From a bacterium (lineage in GTDB: Bacteria > Verrucomicrobiota > Verrucomicrobiae > Opitutales > Opitutaceae): DNA of 6,154 bases. The translations under genes and the position numbers were made by a program. Below, in pieces: positions 5,989 to 6,154 of this stretch; within the stretch, counting starts at the first letter, position 1; each line of letters starts with the position of its first letter. The notes beneath the pieces are model-generated. The model saw nothing but the letters and a program-made list of their open reading frames with translations, did no database searches and was not told the DNA's origin. Location: positions 1 to 6,154 of the forward strand of contig JAJXYI010000479.1 of NCBI GenBank assembly GCA_021780625.1. The letters are read 5' to 3'.

Positions 5989-6154
5989 GAGGTTTCCCGG
6001 GCACGGCGTTTCGTCCGATACGGCGTCGGCTCCTCCGCCACCCGAAAGGGCTCGGCCGGCTCCGGCTCGATCACCACCCGGACACGCGCCTTGAGGGCCG
6101 TGGCGACGCGGCGAAGCATGCTGAGCGAGTGACCTTCGTAGCCCGGGGACTCGA
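5985..6154 (-). CDS. XRE-type HTH regulator or antitoxin, C-terminal 55 residues (5' end beyond window)
   Basis: The minus frame ending at TGA 5987-5985 is open to the right edge. Its first visible residues, ESPGYEGHSLSMLRRVATAL, strongly resemble the end of the HTH in XRE antitoxins of the HigA-like group, where NPxYEGHSLxxLRRIAxAL is a familiar signature. In that family a short strand (VRVVIEP here) normally ends the protein. Here about 25 more residues follow, rich in Glu/Pro then Arg/Lys, ending KRRARETS. Such proteins repress their own operon and often pair with a RelE/HigB-like toxin gene just upstream, which would be outside the window. The stop overlaps the TPR start by 4 nt, so this regulator probably leads or sits within the TPR-hsdS operon. 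Confidence 0.75.
   Translation of the reverse strand, partial: ESPGYEGHSLSMLRRVATALKARVRVVIEPEPAEPFRVAEEPTPYRTKRRARETS

Noticed and set aside
5326..6132. Plus-strand open frame of 268 codons opposite the TPR gene
   Set aside because: It is antisense shadow coding typical of GC-rich DNA; no recognisable motif, and the minus-strand gene has clear repeats and start/stop coupling.
1..6154. CRISPR array, tRNA or rRNA gene, insertion-sequence ends
   Set aside because: No regularly spaced direct repeats, no tRNA- or rRNA-like segment and no transposase or terminal inverted repeats were seen on reading both strands.

Overview
The window is GC-rich outside a few islands and uses good Shine-Dalgarno sites with ATG or GTG starts. 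Every supported gene lies on the minus strand, so transcription runs from the right edge to the left. This suggests a GC-rich bacterium (candidates include Acidobacteriota, Verrucomicrobiota, Planctomycetota, Myxococcota or Proteobacteria). The sequence alone does not settle the phylum.

In the direction of transcription the order is as follows. (1) The C-terminal 55 codons of an XRE-type antitoxin/regulator, cut by the right edge. (2) A 635-residue TPR protein whose start overlaps the regulator's stop by 4 nt (ATGA). (3) A two-domain type I restriction-modification specificity subunit (HsdS), whose GTG start overlaps the TPR stop by 4 nt (GTGA) behind a perfect GGAGGT ribosome site. (4) Fifteen nt later, a short ORF whose first ~37 residues resemble the N-terminus of AIPR-type (abortive phage infection) proteins but which then breaks off. 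(5) A 199-residue protein with a GIY-YIG nuclease-like domain, in a lower-GC stretch. (6) A 189-nt intergenic gap. (7) A complete XRE plus ImmA/IrrE metallopeptidase antitoxin, overlapping by 8 nt with (8) a DUF4411 PIN-like putative toxin that runs off the left edge almost complete.

The whole stretch reads as a defence or mobile-gene island: a type I RM specificity gene, two toxin-antitoxin-type genes or pairs, a probable solo nuclease and a decayed anti-phage gene. The XRE, TPR and HsdS genes are stitched together by stop/start overlaps and are probably co-translated. This makes the TPR protein the most interesting unknown: it sits where hsdM would normally be expected. hsdM and hsdR are not in the window. 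The XRE-ImmA/DUF4411 pair is a recognised type II toxin-antitoxin arrangement and probably has its own promoter in the 189-nt gap.
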